This document shows positions 13,001-22,620 of a DNA stretch of 60,151 nt, piece after piece; the stretch's first letter is position 1, and every line of letters starts with the position of its first letter. The notes beneath the pieces are model-generated. The model did no database searches, had not been told where the DNA came from, and saw nothing but the letters and a program-made list of their open reading frames with translations. The DNA is from Phoronis australis (Eukaryota > Phoronida > Phoronidae). The position numbers were made by a program, and so were the translations under genes. Location: NCBI GenBank assembly GCA_002633005.1, contig NMRA01000341.1:5850-66000 (forward strand), read 5' to 3'.

Positions 13001-16000
13001 AAAGGTTTAAGGAGATACAGCTGTGGATGCAAAATGTAACAAAATATCTGCTAAGGATGCTAGAGTACTCGAACACGCTCAAAAATCAATGTCAACTGCA
13101 GTCTCTTCATCAGAAACACAACCACCAATTTTCATAAAGATCCTTCAAGCGATTTGGCAGATATAAAGGAGGACACCCAAAATGAACACGAAAATCTAAA
13201 AAAAACCCCAAAAAACTGCCACTAGGTCACGCAGAATCAAAGACGTCTGAAAATGTAAAGTTGTTGTCTTCATAACAGAAGCCTATATGCCAAATTTCAT
13301 GCAAATCCATCCAAGAATTAAGAAGATACACAGGCAACCGTAAAAAAACTAAAATTGCCATTAGGTGACATAGCGGTAGGCAGATCGGTCCAAAAGTCAT
13401 CGCTTCATAGGAACACACCTGTCCAATCTTATTAAGATTCTGCAAGGGGTTTAGGAGATACAGCTGCGGACGCCAGATGATGGACAAGATGCTCAGACAG
13501 AGATGTTGGCAATATGCACCCACATATAAACATGTGGGCGCACAAAGAAGCAATGTGGAGGTAGGTATCATACAAAACTTGAACATGGTAAAACATCTGT
13601 TGCTATATACATTATAGTTTTCAGAATAAACAGCATAATGTCGAAATTCAACTAAGTTTCAGCCATTTATTTTTTATTTAGTTTCAATTACTAGCTACAA
13701 GCAAACCCTGGCAAATTTTTGACAGTCGTTGCTTCATACATGACACAGAAATCACAAAAAATTACCGCGCAAATCCATTACAATTACCAGATAGATGCAA
13801 TGGCGTCACATCAAACTCTGACAAAAACTGAACAACAATTTTATTGCAACAGCACTTTAATTAAACTGTCACATTAATACTAACAAGATGTTTATACAAG
13901 TTTTGAAGAGTCTGGTAGCATTCTGTTTAGTCGAGTATTTTAAAAACTAGAATTGCTGAAGTTCATACCACAGTTTGAAATTTTTTAGTCACGTTTTAGA
14001 ATTTGATCATTATTCCTTAATTGGAGTAAATTAATCATTACAATTGATAAAAAATGCAAAGTTTGTTAAAAAATTAAACAATACTTTGTAATATCAAATT
14101 GACGTTGATAAGCATGGAAGTTGTAATTTAACACTTTCTCACCAGACCAGTGTTGACCATAGTTGGATGTATGATGACCTTTGCTAAACGTATGACTGAC
14201 ATGGGTAAGATGACCATGAGTAGAGGTATGTTGGACCTTTGCTAAACATATGACGAACATGGGTAAGATGACCATGAGTAAGATGACCATGAGTAGAGGT
14301 ATGTTGGACCTTTGCTAAACGTATGATGAACATGGGTAAGATGACCATGAGTAGAGGTATGTTGGACCTTTGCTAAACATATGACGAACATGGTCAAGGT
14401 GACCATGAGTAGAGGTATGTTGACCGTGGGTAAATGTATTATCAACGATGGCTGGTAGATGTATCATGACCGTGATTAGATGTGTGATAACCATGGCTAG
14501 ATGCATCATGACCGTGGGTGGATGTATGATGACCATACTTACAAGTGTGATGACTGTGGCTAGATGTAACATGATCGTGCATAGATCCATCATGAACTTG
14601 TGGATGTATCATTACCGCGGGCAGATGTGTCATGTCTGTGGGTTGATGTATGATGACCGTGGGTAAACGTATCATGACTGTGGTTAGATATATCACAACA
14701 GTGGGTGGATATGATGACCGTGGCTAGTAATACATAATGACCATCGATACGCAGATGTATCATGACCATGAGCAGATATATGTTGACCATGGCTAGGTGT
14801 ACCATGACGGCAGTCAGATGGATCATGATCATGGGTATATTGACCAAAGGTGAACATATGTTGATCATGGGTAGATCTATTATGATGATGGGTGGACATA
14901 CCATGATGACGGGTAGATGCGTCATGACCATGGCAGATGCATGTTGACCCTAGGTACATGAATGTTGACCACGGGCAGATGAATCGTGATGATGGATAGA
15001 TGTATGTTGACCATCATAGATGTATGTTGAGTGTGACTAATTTTACCTACCTGTTTGACAGCATCTTGCAGGAGAGGGTTATTTAAAATCTCATCTGGAA
15101 TTTGGTGTGCCATGCGCTTAGACAAGCCTACAAAATAAAATTACAATGTACTGATCAAAAGAAGTATAAAAGATTTAGTGTTGCCAAGGAAAAAATAATC
15201 AAGAACAGCACAAGATGTTAACATGAACACACCACGTGCACCACAAATGGCAACAACACAAATGCTGCCCACAATTTCAAAACTTTCCAAACATTGAACA
15301 ACTTAGCCTACGTGGTTCAATGGTACTCAGAAAATTGGCTGATAGATAGTGCCACAAAGAAAACAAAAAATTACCACTGCACCTGTCTGATCCACCCAAT
15401 AACTGACACCAGTTGCACTCACCTTAAGAAACTCATCGGTAAGTGTTTAGCAGAAAGAGGCACAGAGCGTTTACAGGACTGTGTATATGGGTGACTATAA
15501 TGGCAAGCCCAAGAAGCTCTGGGCCAGGTTAATAAATAAAAATTGGATCAAGAGTTTTTCCCATTGTCTGCAACTTGGGTAAAATGCTTTGCATTCTTTC
15601 AAAGCCTGTAAAACTTAACATATTTAGTCTTACTTCAATCAATAAGTAGAAAATGTGAATTGCTGTTTTATACAACTGACCTTATGCCCGGAATAGTTTT
15701 CTGTATACATATATGTTACTATAATAAATAAATAAATAAACATAGAGGGGCCCAAAATTTTATAAAGGTTGTTCAGCCTCCAGTCATTGACTAGAAATCT
15801 TTAATTAGACGGGAGTCATGAAGACACTAAACCATCTCCAAAATCTATTGATTGCTCCTTTGGGAAAAGGCAAGCACTCGCAGAGCGCCTATGCTCGCAT
15901 GAACTCCCGTGTTTGGTCAATTTTTTTGAAATTTGGACTCCCACTTTTGAAATCTTGGGTAAGCCCCTGGATGTCGATCATGGGTACACTGATATAATGT

Positions 16001-16595
16001 TATGGCAGAAATCAAACTGTGATAGCATATAATACATCCACATTAACCATTACGTAGGTGCATAAAAAGACAGACATTTCTGACACCAAGAGTACTCTTT
16101 CAATAGCAAGGGCAACACCAGTGAGGTGACACTCATGTTATTGTTTTCTATTTTCATGCAAAATTATAAAATGTGCATTTTAGGTACTATACTTACTCAC
16201 TATAAAAGATTCATACTTGACAATATAATATGCAAATCGGAAGCCATTGGGGCATTAGGACCATCTATTTTACCTCTCCAAAACCAGTTTTAATGTTTTG
16301 CAGCGACCACTTTGGACGCACTCCCAATACATCTGAATGTCCCGCAACCGCCACAAAAAATAGCAGACGACCTGTTAGAAACTCAACTTGTCCGCGTCTA
16401 ATTTTTGGATGTCCCAGATAATTGAAAACTTGTTAATGTCAAGCTCTGCTTGCAATTATAACTCCAATACATATTTAAACAGAACTCAATAATTAGGCAG
16501 ATTATTTCACTATAATTGTCTTCAATACCTTTTCCTCCACAGAACACCTTCTTGTAGCTTTTAGAGGCGGAGACAACAACGGCACTCACTTCCAT
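878..16595 (-). CDS. DPH1: DPH1, diphthamide synthesis subunit 1 (exons 1-9, 5' part of gene)
   Basis: Nine exons joined at GT/AG sites give an uninterrupted 301-residue N-terminal part of DPH1; every phase matches. By family knowledge DPH1 acts with DPH2 as a cytosolic radical-SAM-like Fe-S enzyme that moves a 3-amino-3-carboxypropyl group from S-adenosylmethionine to a histidine of eEF2, the first step to diphthamide. Visible landmarks: [11 protein letters not shown] (about 30-40), NYNFEI (52-57), [10 protein letters not shown] (76-85), [10 protein letters not shown] (102-111, first Fe-S cysteine region), YGHSCL (128-133), [24 protein letters not shown] (204-216, second cysteine C214), [17 protein letters not shown] and [13 protein letters not shown] (ending near 300). 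Members of the family run to about 400-450 residues, so the rest, including the third cysteine region, is off the left edge. Exon 1 has the first ATG of the open frame. The family identity is near certain. Confidence 0.95.
1226..1294 (-). CDS. DPH1: DPH1 exon 8
   Basis: 69 nt: one base closing Val, then [22 protein letters not shown] and two bases of Arg. Acceptor CCTTCAG, donor GTAGTG. It matches the family's [11 protein letters not shown] block. Too short to stand out as an open frame, but both phases agree with its neighbours. Confidence 0.95.
2519..2828 (+). pseudogene. Retroelement C-terminal fragment (LINE-like tail domain)
   Basis: The frame at 2538-2762 reads [20 protein letters not shown], then [20 protein letters not shown]. 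After a +1 shift at 2760 it continues as [12 protein letters not shown], a stop, then CWLWWRRE. This order (xxELTVPWEE, GWxxWxxPVEVGxRGF, AAExASxWLWxRR) is what I recall from the C-terminal tails of animal non-LTR retroelement proteins. Frame breaks and lack of an upstream reverse transcriptase mark it as a dead fragment. The assignment is from memory of the motif pattern. Confidence 0.5.
3549..3638 (+). repeat. 12-bp imperfect tandem repeat
   Basis: About seven units of the type TTGACTGGTTCC with scattered substitutions. The collinear position of the second family-A copy (about 8413) has a single TTGACTCGTCCC, so the array arose by local expansion. Confidence 0.8.
3907..4050 (+). repeat. 36-bp minisatellite, four units
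   Basis: Four exact-length 36-bp units beginning ATGGCTTCTAAGGGAGG and ending GCAGAGACCGA. The paralogous copy near 8550 has one equivalent segment (ATGGCAACAAGATGGTGCTG...). The long minus-strand open frame here exists because the unit length is a multiple of three. Confidence 0.9.
4396..4701 (+). repeat. 18-bp minisatellite, 17 units
   Basis: Seventeen units of TTGGCCTTCACCCTGATG, alternating mostly between GATG and GGTG endings, followed by a decayed eighteenth. The 18-bp period keeps several frames open on both strands, but this is intronic sequence of DPH1 (intron 7). Confidence 0.95.
5116..5234 (-). CDS. DPH1: DPH1 exon 7 (second Fe-S cysteine)
   Basis: 119 nt: [39 protein letters not shown] plus two bases. 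Acceptor TGTTGCAG, donor GTGAGT. C214 in GEILGCTSP is the second cluster ligand region. The usual P-Q-C-K is P-Q-S-K here, a non-ligand position as far as I know. A 36-bp repeat in the neighbouring intron resembles part of this exon. Confidence 0.95.
5582..5688 (+). repeat. 36-bp tandem repeat resembling DPH1 exon 7
   Basis: Three units of the type GGACCCACCAACTTGTAGGG... in intron 6. Read on the minus strand, each resembles the exon 7 stretch that encodes [28 protein letters not shown] and GGTTCCTCAGTC are shared, with the exon carrying three extra bases. See findings. Confidence 0.75.
5983..6140 (-). CDS. DPH1: DPH1 exon 6
   Basis: 158 nt, from the split Val codon through [20 protein letters not shown] to [12 protein letters not shown]. 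Acceptor GATTCCAG, donor GTATGT. The V-D-I-x-I-D and S-T-I-Q-F motifs are typical of DPH1. It ends in phase 0. Confidence 0.96.
6287..6345 (+). repeat. 22-bp tandem repeat, about 2.5 units
   Basis: Units of GTGAATACCTACCTGATCAC with near identity. The rest of intron 5 (6141-7359) is AT-rich, with diverged family-A-like modules ending near 7205 (ACTTTTAGTGAGCACGTAAAA); no exon seen. Confidence 0.7.
7360..7481 (-). CDS. DPH1: DPH1 exon 5 (first Fe-S cysteine region)
   Basis: 122 nt encoding [18 protein letters not shown] followed by [13 protein letters not shown] and MVHYGHSCL. The GACC cysteine pair (residues 110-111) contains the first cluster ligand of the family. Acceptor CATAAG, donor GTGAGG; phases 2 in, 1 out. 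Confidence 0.96.
7728..9168 (+). repeat. Family-A long copy in DPH1 intron 4
   Basis: About 1.44 kb from AACAAGAGCAACG to ATATGTGGGTGCATAAAA. Internally built of diverged modules of about 200 bp, each with a CAT/CACATACC - AAGTTTCATT - GAAAT core. It lacks the minisatellite expansions of the 2.2-4.7 kb copy, so it is the better guide to the ancestral element. The remaining 9169-9899 stretch shows nothing recognisable. Confidence 0.65.
9900..9963 (-). CDS. DPH1: DPH1 exon 4
   Basis: 64 nt: closes a split Val codon, then [20 protein letters not shown] and two bases of Arg. Acceptor GTTTTCAG, donor GTAAAT. It holds the family motif P-E-G-L-L-x-F-A-C. Confidence 0.95.
10143..10785 (+). repeat. 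43-bp minisatellite in DPH1 intron 3
   Basis: About fifteen diverged units of the type ACAAACTGGAGAGTTAACAG - GGTTAGACAATACCCCAC. Variants differ in AAAACAC/ATAAAATAC joints and several units are shortened. GTTAAC and GGTTAGAC are the most conserved parts. Confidence 0.9.
11186..11900 (+). repeat. Family-A shorter copy
   Basis: Starts AACAAGAGCAACG and ends near 11890 in CCCACATGTGAGCACATTAAAA, the decayed form of the family end. It contains a 53-bp segment repeated about 2.5 times at 11470-11590 (CATGGTCACTAGGTGGTGCA). Confidence 0.65.
11920..11989 (-). CDS. DPH1: DPH1 exon 3
   Basis: 70 nt after a T-rich acceptor (TTTTTTTCAG): [20 protein letters not shown] then SKK and one base; donor GTAACT. 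It matches the conserved LPxNYNFEIxKTxWRI block of DPH1 and fills the gap between exons 2 and 4 in the correct phases (0 in, 1 out). Confidence 0.92.
12296..13549 (+). repeat. Family-A long copy in DPH1 intron 2
   Basis: From CAACAAGAGCAATG to ACATGTGGGCGCACAAAG. At least five internal modules are recognisable by AAACTAAAATTGCCACTAGG-type heads and CCAAATTTCATGAAAATC-type middles. Plus orientation, as with all other copies. Confidence 0.65.
14155..15040 (+). repeat. 21-bp minisatellite abutting DPH1 exon 2
   Basis: About forty diverged 21-bp units of the type ATGACCATGGGTAGATGTATG. The left part (14155-14440) has a longer compound period including TTGGACCTTTGCTAAAC. His/Thr/Ser-rich minus-strand frames through it are artefacts of a period divisible by three. 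The intron stretch 13550-14154 is AT-rich with nothing recognised. Confidence 0.9.
15051..15127 (-). CDS. DPH1: DPH1 exon 2
   Basis: 77 nt: two bases closing the split Gly codon, then [20 protein letters not shown] and DAVKQ. Acceptor TTTTGTAG, donor GTAGGT. The conserved Q-I-P-x-E-I-L-x-N motif of DPH1 is present. The donor lies only about 10 bp from the edge of a minisatellite that fills the adjoining part of intron 2. Confidence 0.9.
15128..16528. other. DPH1 intron 1
   Basis: AT-rich, with an (AATA)n microsatellite at 15722-15741 and a weak family-A tail near 16050 (ACGTAGGTGCATAAAA). No exon seen on either strand. Confidence 0.5.
16529..16595 (-). CDS. DPH1: DPH1 exon 1 (start codon)
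   Basis: ATG at 16595-16593, 22 codons ([12 protein letters not shown]...) plus one base, ending at a GTATTG donor. Phase 1 joins exon 2, whose first two bases complete a Gly codon. A TTTGCAG just upstream (16605-16611) could be a 3' splice site, so a separate 5' UTR exon is possible. The N-terminus is poorly conserved in the family, so this exon rests on phase and position. Confidence 0.75.
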
Positions 16596-17400
16596 AGTAA
16601 GTCTCTGCAAAGTAAACAAATCATTTAAACAAAAGTGAAGCACATGGCTACAGCTAGGATTTAACAAACAGGCAGTCCAAAAGGGATTTTAACCCAGGGC
16701 TTCCATGACCGATGATAGGCAATTAAATCACCTGAGGACGCATCAGGGGTACCCCCATAAAACTACTCATTTCAAAATAAAGCGAATAACATCAAATGAA
16801 TCATGCATACATATGTATTAAGTTATAATTAATACATACCTGTAATCTGGAGACAATTTAGTCAACACAATTTGAACATGTCCATGAAAATCTGTCGAGG
16901 TTCACTCAAGCTTCCCCTGCTGATTGCCATTTTGAGGAAGTTACATGAAATCCCTTCAGTTCATGAACAAGTCAAACAAATTTTTTATGCCTCCTGATAT
17001 CTTCATGCAACTTTTTGCAAATGTCATCTGCTAAGTCTAACCACCTTTTGTGGTCTAACTCACATGACATCAATGGGGCTATTCGACAATCTTTACATTA
17101 CTAGAGGGCGCTTGTGTACACTTAGGTGATAGATTAAGCAGCCTCCATTTTGCAAGCACTATAATACATGGTGAAATGGCTTGCAGCCCTGCCAACTGAA
17201 TCTGAGATTGTGTGAAAAGGGGCTTCTATGAAAGGAAGTAAGCATGGTCTTATAGAAAGGTAAGGTTTGTGATTATTCTAACGATTATTCCATGTTTACA
17301 ATACTGATGCCTGTTAACTGAGGTACTGGCAGATGTCGACTTCGTGGCAGTCGCCAGTCGGGTCAATCTTTGTTTGTTGTGATGTGTGTTACGATACTTG
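16596..17400. promoter_or_regulatory. Presumed DPH1 5' flank
   Basis: Sequence upstream of the DPH1 start on the minus strand. I see no clear TATA box or CpG island; 17098-17180 (CTAGAGGGCGCTTG and onward) is the least repetitive part. Called from position only. Confidence 0.25.
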
Positions 17401-17753
17401 ACGTAGCACTCGGAATCTTTTCGCTCATCAAAGCAGTATTATCAGTGTTTGGAATGATTTCTAACAGGTTTATCAGTGACACTTACACCAATCAATGGTT
17501 TATGCTGTCAACTCGATATTTGTTGGTGAGGTAAAATTGCAATCCAAGCCCCAAGGGTACATGACAAATATCCATTAGACAATTTTATTTACTCCCCATC
17601 CTATGCCGTCCGGAAATGTATTACATGTTGATATGGAAATATATCATGTCTGTTTTCACCTGACCTTTGGTTTTTAGATTTGAGGGCAAGAGGAGATATG
17701 CATTGCTTCTGCAACCGTCCCTGAATAGACAAATATTGGTTTTAAGCAGATGA

Positions 17754-17873
17754 CTGCAGCTAACCAGCAAAATCTTCCTATCCAGTGCAGATCTGTTGTC
17801 AAGGCCAACTTTCTATATCGAACAAAACGAACAAAGCCTTTGAAACGGGACACCTATTTTAAAAGAAAGGTAA
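17754..17873 (+). CDS. Candidate exon of an unrecognised gene
   Basis: After TTTTAAGCAG (acceptor-like) an ATG opens a 40-codon stretch, MTAANQQNLPIQCRSVVKAN then FLYRTKRTKPLKRDTYFKRK, ending in phase 0 at a GTAATG donor-like site. It is basic and not low-complexity. A compatible phase-0 acceptor follows at 18820. No family recognised; this may be chance. Confidence 0.25.
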
Positions 17874-18820
17874 TGTAAGTTGTTTTGTCAATTTATTTAA
17901 TATTCAGGTCCTTAGGGAGAGGTTGGCATAGGGAGTTGGGGTTGTAAAATTTGGTGCTACTGAATGTGTGGAAATAACAGGTAATAGTGTCCGGGAAAAG
18001 AGCATGTTGAGGTAATTCTTAACCTTCTTGAAATTATTTCAAGTTTCATGAAACTGTTTTGCTATCCATTATAAATCCATAAAAATATATTACATTTTCT
18101 GAATTCTCAATGACTGAACAGTCTTAACTCATGCCTTGAAATGTTACAAGTCATTTATAGGTCGTATGACTGCCATTTTTGTGAAAATTGCATTTTTGCT
18201 GTGAACATACGAGTGAGGTCATATTTGAACATATTATTCTCACTGCCAATACGCAAGCAATGATGCCTTAGGATTTTTAATTACTCATTAACAACAGAAA
18301 GAATATCCATTATTTTTTAAATGACCCAAGTATTCATATTTTCTATTGGAAGAAAAATAAAAAATCGGAGAAAGGGTTCCCTCATCTTTGGACCATAAGT
18401 GTGCTTGACAGACCCATGAATCTAATCGGTGTTTAAAATTGCTGAAAGTATTAAAAAACAAAAGGCTTGAAAATGGGTAACAAAGGTTTGAATTTGTCTC
18501 AAATAACTTGCATATTTTGCAGACAAGTGATGCGTTTAAAGAATTGTTATGGCTAGGAATGAAAAATAAAGACGCAGTTCTATACAAATCAATTATATTA
18601 TATACACCCTTGCCTTCTGGTAACAGAAATTATTTAATTTTGTGTGAAATTGTAAAGCACTTACCATATCATATTTTGGAATAACTAGGGCAACATTTTT
18701 TACCCAACCTGACGTACTTAATTATTCATGTTTCAATATTTGTTCCAGGTTCAGTGACATTTTTAAGGCCACTTCAAGCCGCAACATAGACGAGCTATGT
18801 TACTCCTTTCTCTTCCCATA

Positions 18821-18935
18821 GCATTTCCACACACCAGCAGTGCCGCATGGCACAATGTACAAGCCAGTGGCCCTGGAGAAATGTGAATCACAGTACCAAA
18901 GGAAAATGTGCCAATGGATTGTTGTGTGTGAAGAG
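18821..18935 (+). CDS. Candidate second exon of the same unrecognised gene
   Basis: TTCCCATAG acceptor-like site, then an open frame HFHTPAVPHGTMYKPVALEK, CESQYQRKMCQWIVVCEE, ending at GAG|GTACTA. Three cysteines. Downstream, 19128-19319 has a coding-looking frame (YDVVFTFKDLIVDVTEAE, stop, GYKKESHVPKLDLFYKSFYT...) with in-frame TGA codons, so this area may be a decayed gene rather than a live one. No function assigned. Confidence 0.22.
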
Positions 18936-19127
18936 GTACTATATATGACTGCTACACCAGCCAGCCTCGTTGGTGAGGAGGCCCTTTCATAGGCAATGAG
19001 TCGTGTGTGGACAACAATGGCTTATTTCCTTTCCTGGAAGAAACATAAGGCACTGAAGCTAAAGAAGACCTAGTAACACTCTGGTCTAGTTCAGGGTCAG
19101 ATTTTGGGCACAAAGCGAGTCAAGTGA

Positions 19128-19319
19128 TATGACGTTGTGTTTACCTTCAAAGATCTAATTGTGGACGTTACTGAGGCTGAATGAGGTTACAAGAAGGAAA
19201 GCCACGTGCCGAAACTGGATCTTTTTTACAAGAGCTTCTATACACCACTGAAACTCGATCTCAGTGAAATGAAAACCAAAAACATCTGGTATAAATACCT
19301 GTCCTTTCTCACTGAGTGA
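19128..19319 (+). pseudogene. Possible decayed coding segment, unrecognised
   Basis: 64-codon frame with normal amino-acid variety (FTFKDLIVDVTEAE, KLDLFYKSFYTPLKLDL, MKTKNIWYKYLSFLTE), interrupted by one TGA after residue 18 and preceded by another directly upstream. It could be the remains of a mobile-element protein or of a gene that includes the two candidate exons upstream. I do not recognise the family. Confidence 0.25.
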
Positions 19320-19854
19320 CAATAACTTTTCTTTTCAGAAGAATGGCTTTATACTGATGGTAAAACTTCTCAATTTGGTACGCATTATGCGGAAATGATA
19401 TTCAGTGACTGCATCGATTGTCTTATTGTCAGTAAAAAGCCTGTTACTGTCACACTTTTGATGATCGAATAAATTTTTCATCAAAATACAAGTTTGTCAC
19501 TAATTATTCAAACCACTATATTTCTTCAGTTTTAAAGCCCCATACAGAGCAGTTGTGCTGCTTCTTTATAAAGCTGAAGTCATTACCGATTACACTTGCG
19601 AATTGTCATTTTCCTGTTGGCCTACAGAAATGTCCAGCGATCAAAACAAAGTATTCCCTTTGTTTGCATTTGGTTTGTTTATGTGTGAAACCATATTTAG
19701 AGCTTTTTAAGAATGCCTTTGAACAGTTTTAAGTTTTGTGTTAACTTGAATATAACAAAAGTTCCACATGCACGCAAAGTATTTCAATCGTAGCTAGCTG
19801 GATAAGAATCTTCTATGCACAAGATTCGAGAATAAACAATCTAGGAAACTGGAA

Positions 19855-21112
19855 AAAATGAAATTGCCACTAGGAGGCACAGTGTTTGTTGGATCCATCT
19901 GAAAGTCGTAGTCGTTCGCTGTCAAAAACTTCATATAAATACATTGCTAAATTTAATAGAGATCCTTCAGAGGGTTTAGAAGATACAGCCATGGGCGTAA
20001 AAAAACTGCGAATAGGAGGCACCACAGTAGTCAAGGTCATCGGAAAATCATTGTCCACAGTACGTCCTCTTAACATAAAGAACATACAATTTCCACAATC
20101 ATCCTTAGAGTGGTTTGGTTGACAGAGGGGCAAAAGACGCCAAAAACAGACCAGAAAAACAATCAAAATGGCCGCTAGGTGGCACAAAATACCTCAAATT
20201 AATCCGAAACCGGAGGATACCGTCACCCCACTAGATGCCTATCTGAAAAAATTTCACGAAAATGTGTTGAGGACCTTTGAAGACACAGAGGTAAATGTAA
20301 AAACTAAAATTGCTGCTAGGGGACACTCCAGTAAACCAATCCATCCGAAAGTCATCACCTGTTGTCAACTTCATATAAATACACTAGCAAAATTTAATTA
20401 AAAACCTGTAGAGCACTTAAGGGGAAACAGCCATGAGTGCAAAAATAAACAAAATTGCCACTAGCAGGTGCCAGTAGTCAAAGTTTACGGAAAATCATGG
20501 TCACAGTAAGAACATATATGCCAATTTTTACAATCATCCCTAGCGCGGTTTGGTTGATTCTGTAGAACGTTTAGGAGATACAGCCAGGGGTGCAAAAACA
20601 AACAAAACTGCCACTAGGAGGCACCACAGTAGTCAAAGTCATCGGAAAATCATCGTCAACTGTCTTCTTCATAGTAAGACCATACATGCCAATTTTCACA
20701 ATCATCCCTAGCGCGGTTTGGTTGACAGAGGGGCGGACGCCAAAACACAAGACTCGAAAACACTAAAAGGCCACAACGTGGCGCAAACTACCTCGAATCC
20801 ATCCGAAAACAGGAGGATAGCGTCATCTCACTAATTGATGCCCAACTGCCAAATTTTATGAGGACGTACGAAGATACAGAGGTAAACGTAAACAACTAAA
20901 ATTGTCACTAGGGGGTACACCAGTAGATGGATCGAGGTCCGAGATTCGTCATTCATTGTCACCTTCATAGGAACACATCTGCCAAATCTCAAGAAGATCC
21001 TGTGAAGGGTTTAGGAGATACAGCTGTGCCGTGGACGCCGGATGCACAGACAGAGATGACCGCAATAAGCAAATAATGCACTCACATAATGTGGGCGCAT
21101 AAAAATGAATGG
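19855..21112 (+). repeat. Family-A module array
   Basis: Six or so diverged modules in head-to-tail order, e.g. heads at 19858, 20007, 20306, 20454, 20606 and 20897 (AAAATTGCCACTAGGAGGCA types), ending ATAATGTGGGCGCATAAAAA at 21112. The module at 20306-20560 repeats closely at 20540-20760 (ATCATCCCTAGCGCGGTTTG occurs twice). Confidence 0.7.
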
Positions 21113-21558
21113 CGACCAAAAAGTGGAGTTTGAATTCTTCACCATAGTCATCTTACTTTCCACAGACAGGCTTCATCAAAGATATGTGTATAACCAGAGA
21201 GGATCGCTGAAGAAAGCATTAGTAACCAATTTTTAAGCGACAATTGTCTTTTGACGAGGACCTCCACGGTGGTCACTGTCTAACGAATGTACACGGTGAC
21301 TGATGTCGGCTCTAATTGCCTGAGACAAAGTCTACAGTAGACACTATTATTCCGGTTTCTTGTTCCGACGACTTATTTCAAGGTCAAGTTGACTCAACAA
21401 TTACTACTCTCACTTACCTAATTTATCAAGACGAACAATTTCAAGTGTATCACTTGGCAAAAACCTTTCACATGTTGTTGTCAATTACGTTTACCGCGAC
21501 ACCTATAGGCAAGTATCTAAACAGTGACGCCTTGCGGACAGCGGTAAAGCTGCTGTAC

Positions 21559-21592
21559 GTGAACTTGGAATGGAAATTTATTCCAAGTTCAC
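21559..21592. repeat. Hairpin with 13-bp arms
   Basis: GTGAACTTGGAAT at 21559-21571 and its exact complement at 21580-21592, loop GGAAATTT. CCAAGTTCACG recurs directly afterwards at 21602. It borders a copy of the terminal sequence of the element described at 39449-41029. Confidence 0.8.
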
Positions 21593-21620
21593 GCAGGATT
21601 CCAAGTTCACGCGCGGCAGA

Positions 21621-21656
21621 GCAGCCTCGTACCAAGCCTCAAGATGACGCTGATCG
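21621..21656 (+). repeat. Solo copy of a TIR-element end
   Basis: CAGCCTCGTACCAAGCCTCA followed by AGATGACGCTGATCG matches the terminal repeats at 39449 and 41029. No matching opposite end is seen nearby, so it is a fragment or a one-ended relic. Confidence 0.6.
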
Positions 21657-22061
21657 ATTTGGGAGAGGGCTGAGAGTTAGCTACACTGAGTAGTTTTCAG
21701 TTTCCGGACATTTACGTTATTTGTTTTATATAGGACCTAAACTTTTCATTTAAGCCAAATGTAACTCACTAAAGTTTTACTAAAATAACGTAACACGATT
21801 TTAACATCCAAAAACATCTTGTTTTAAAAATTTCATGGCGTGATAGGTATGATAGGTTCTTGAAAGTGCCGGGTTGGACTTTTTCGGCCGAGTCAGTAGA
21901 GCAGAAAAACTTTCTGCCTGAGAGGTGAACTGAACTACTCCTGGCATCCACCCAGGCCACCACCAGGTCGGCGCTTACAAAGAATGACCAGTGTAGTTGT
22001 CGGGTTTGTTGACTAATTTTACCGAGATTTTACTTGTACCTCAAATTGAAGAGACTGGCCC

Positions 22062-22262
22062 GTTTCACTCCCACCCTTGGGCCGGGCACATTCCGGCAGG
22101 ATTTGGAGTGAGGAGCCAGGGGGGACGTGGTTAGAGGTATTAGCAACTAGGATTTTGCCCGTCAGATATTTGCACCCCTGAACTGGCCAAATGGAATCTG
22201 GGAGAATTTTAGGGGTCGCCATAGACCCCTCCCGGCCCTGATCCCGTAAACCCGCCACTACA
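22062..22262 (-). repeat. MITE-like element, family B copy 1
   Basis: On the minus strand this holds GGCGGGTTTACGGGATCAGG, CCCAGATTCCATTTGGC and GGGCAAAATCCTAG in the same order as 31450-31622 (plus strand) and, in part, 23868-23960. Non-coding and short; a non-autonomous DNA-transposon-like family. Confidence 0.6.
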
Positions 22263-22620
22263 GCGAACATGAAATAATGTCGTCTCCACTTACGATTATA
22301 CGGGCCCTGGCACACGTCCTGCGTAAAAACGAAGGTAACAGGTAAAATCAGACTTAACAAGTAAAATGAACATAATGGCCAAAATGGCCACAATGGGTCC
22401 GAGCTTTTGTGTTAGTATGACAATTAATTCTACTGTATCCGTTCACTGTAATCACTGACGTACCGTCTGGGAAGGCTACTTTTAGTCCACATGTTTCATT
22501 TTAAACACTCTGGAACGGCTCAATACTGAAAGCCAATATGTTGCACTTAGAACAGTCGGAACGGCTAAACCTGACTGTCACTGAGCCACATTTTGTATTT
22601 TAACCAATAGGAGACGACTA

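Noticed and set aside
14066-14959. His/Thr/Ser-rich minus-strand frames, one containing NYNF
   Set aside because: They are the 21-bp minisatellite and its edge. The NYNF at about 14115 briefly looked like DPH1 exon 3, but the true exon with the whole conserved block and correct splice phases is at 11920-11989.
21316-21693. 125-codon plus-strand frame
   Set aside because: It begins with TTG rather than ATG, includes a hairpin repeat and ends inside a TIR-element end sequence; no recognised domain.
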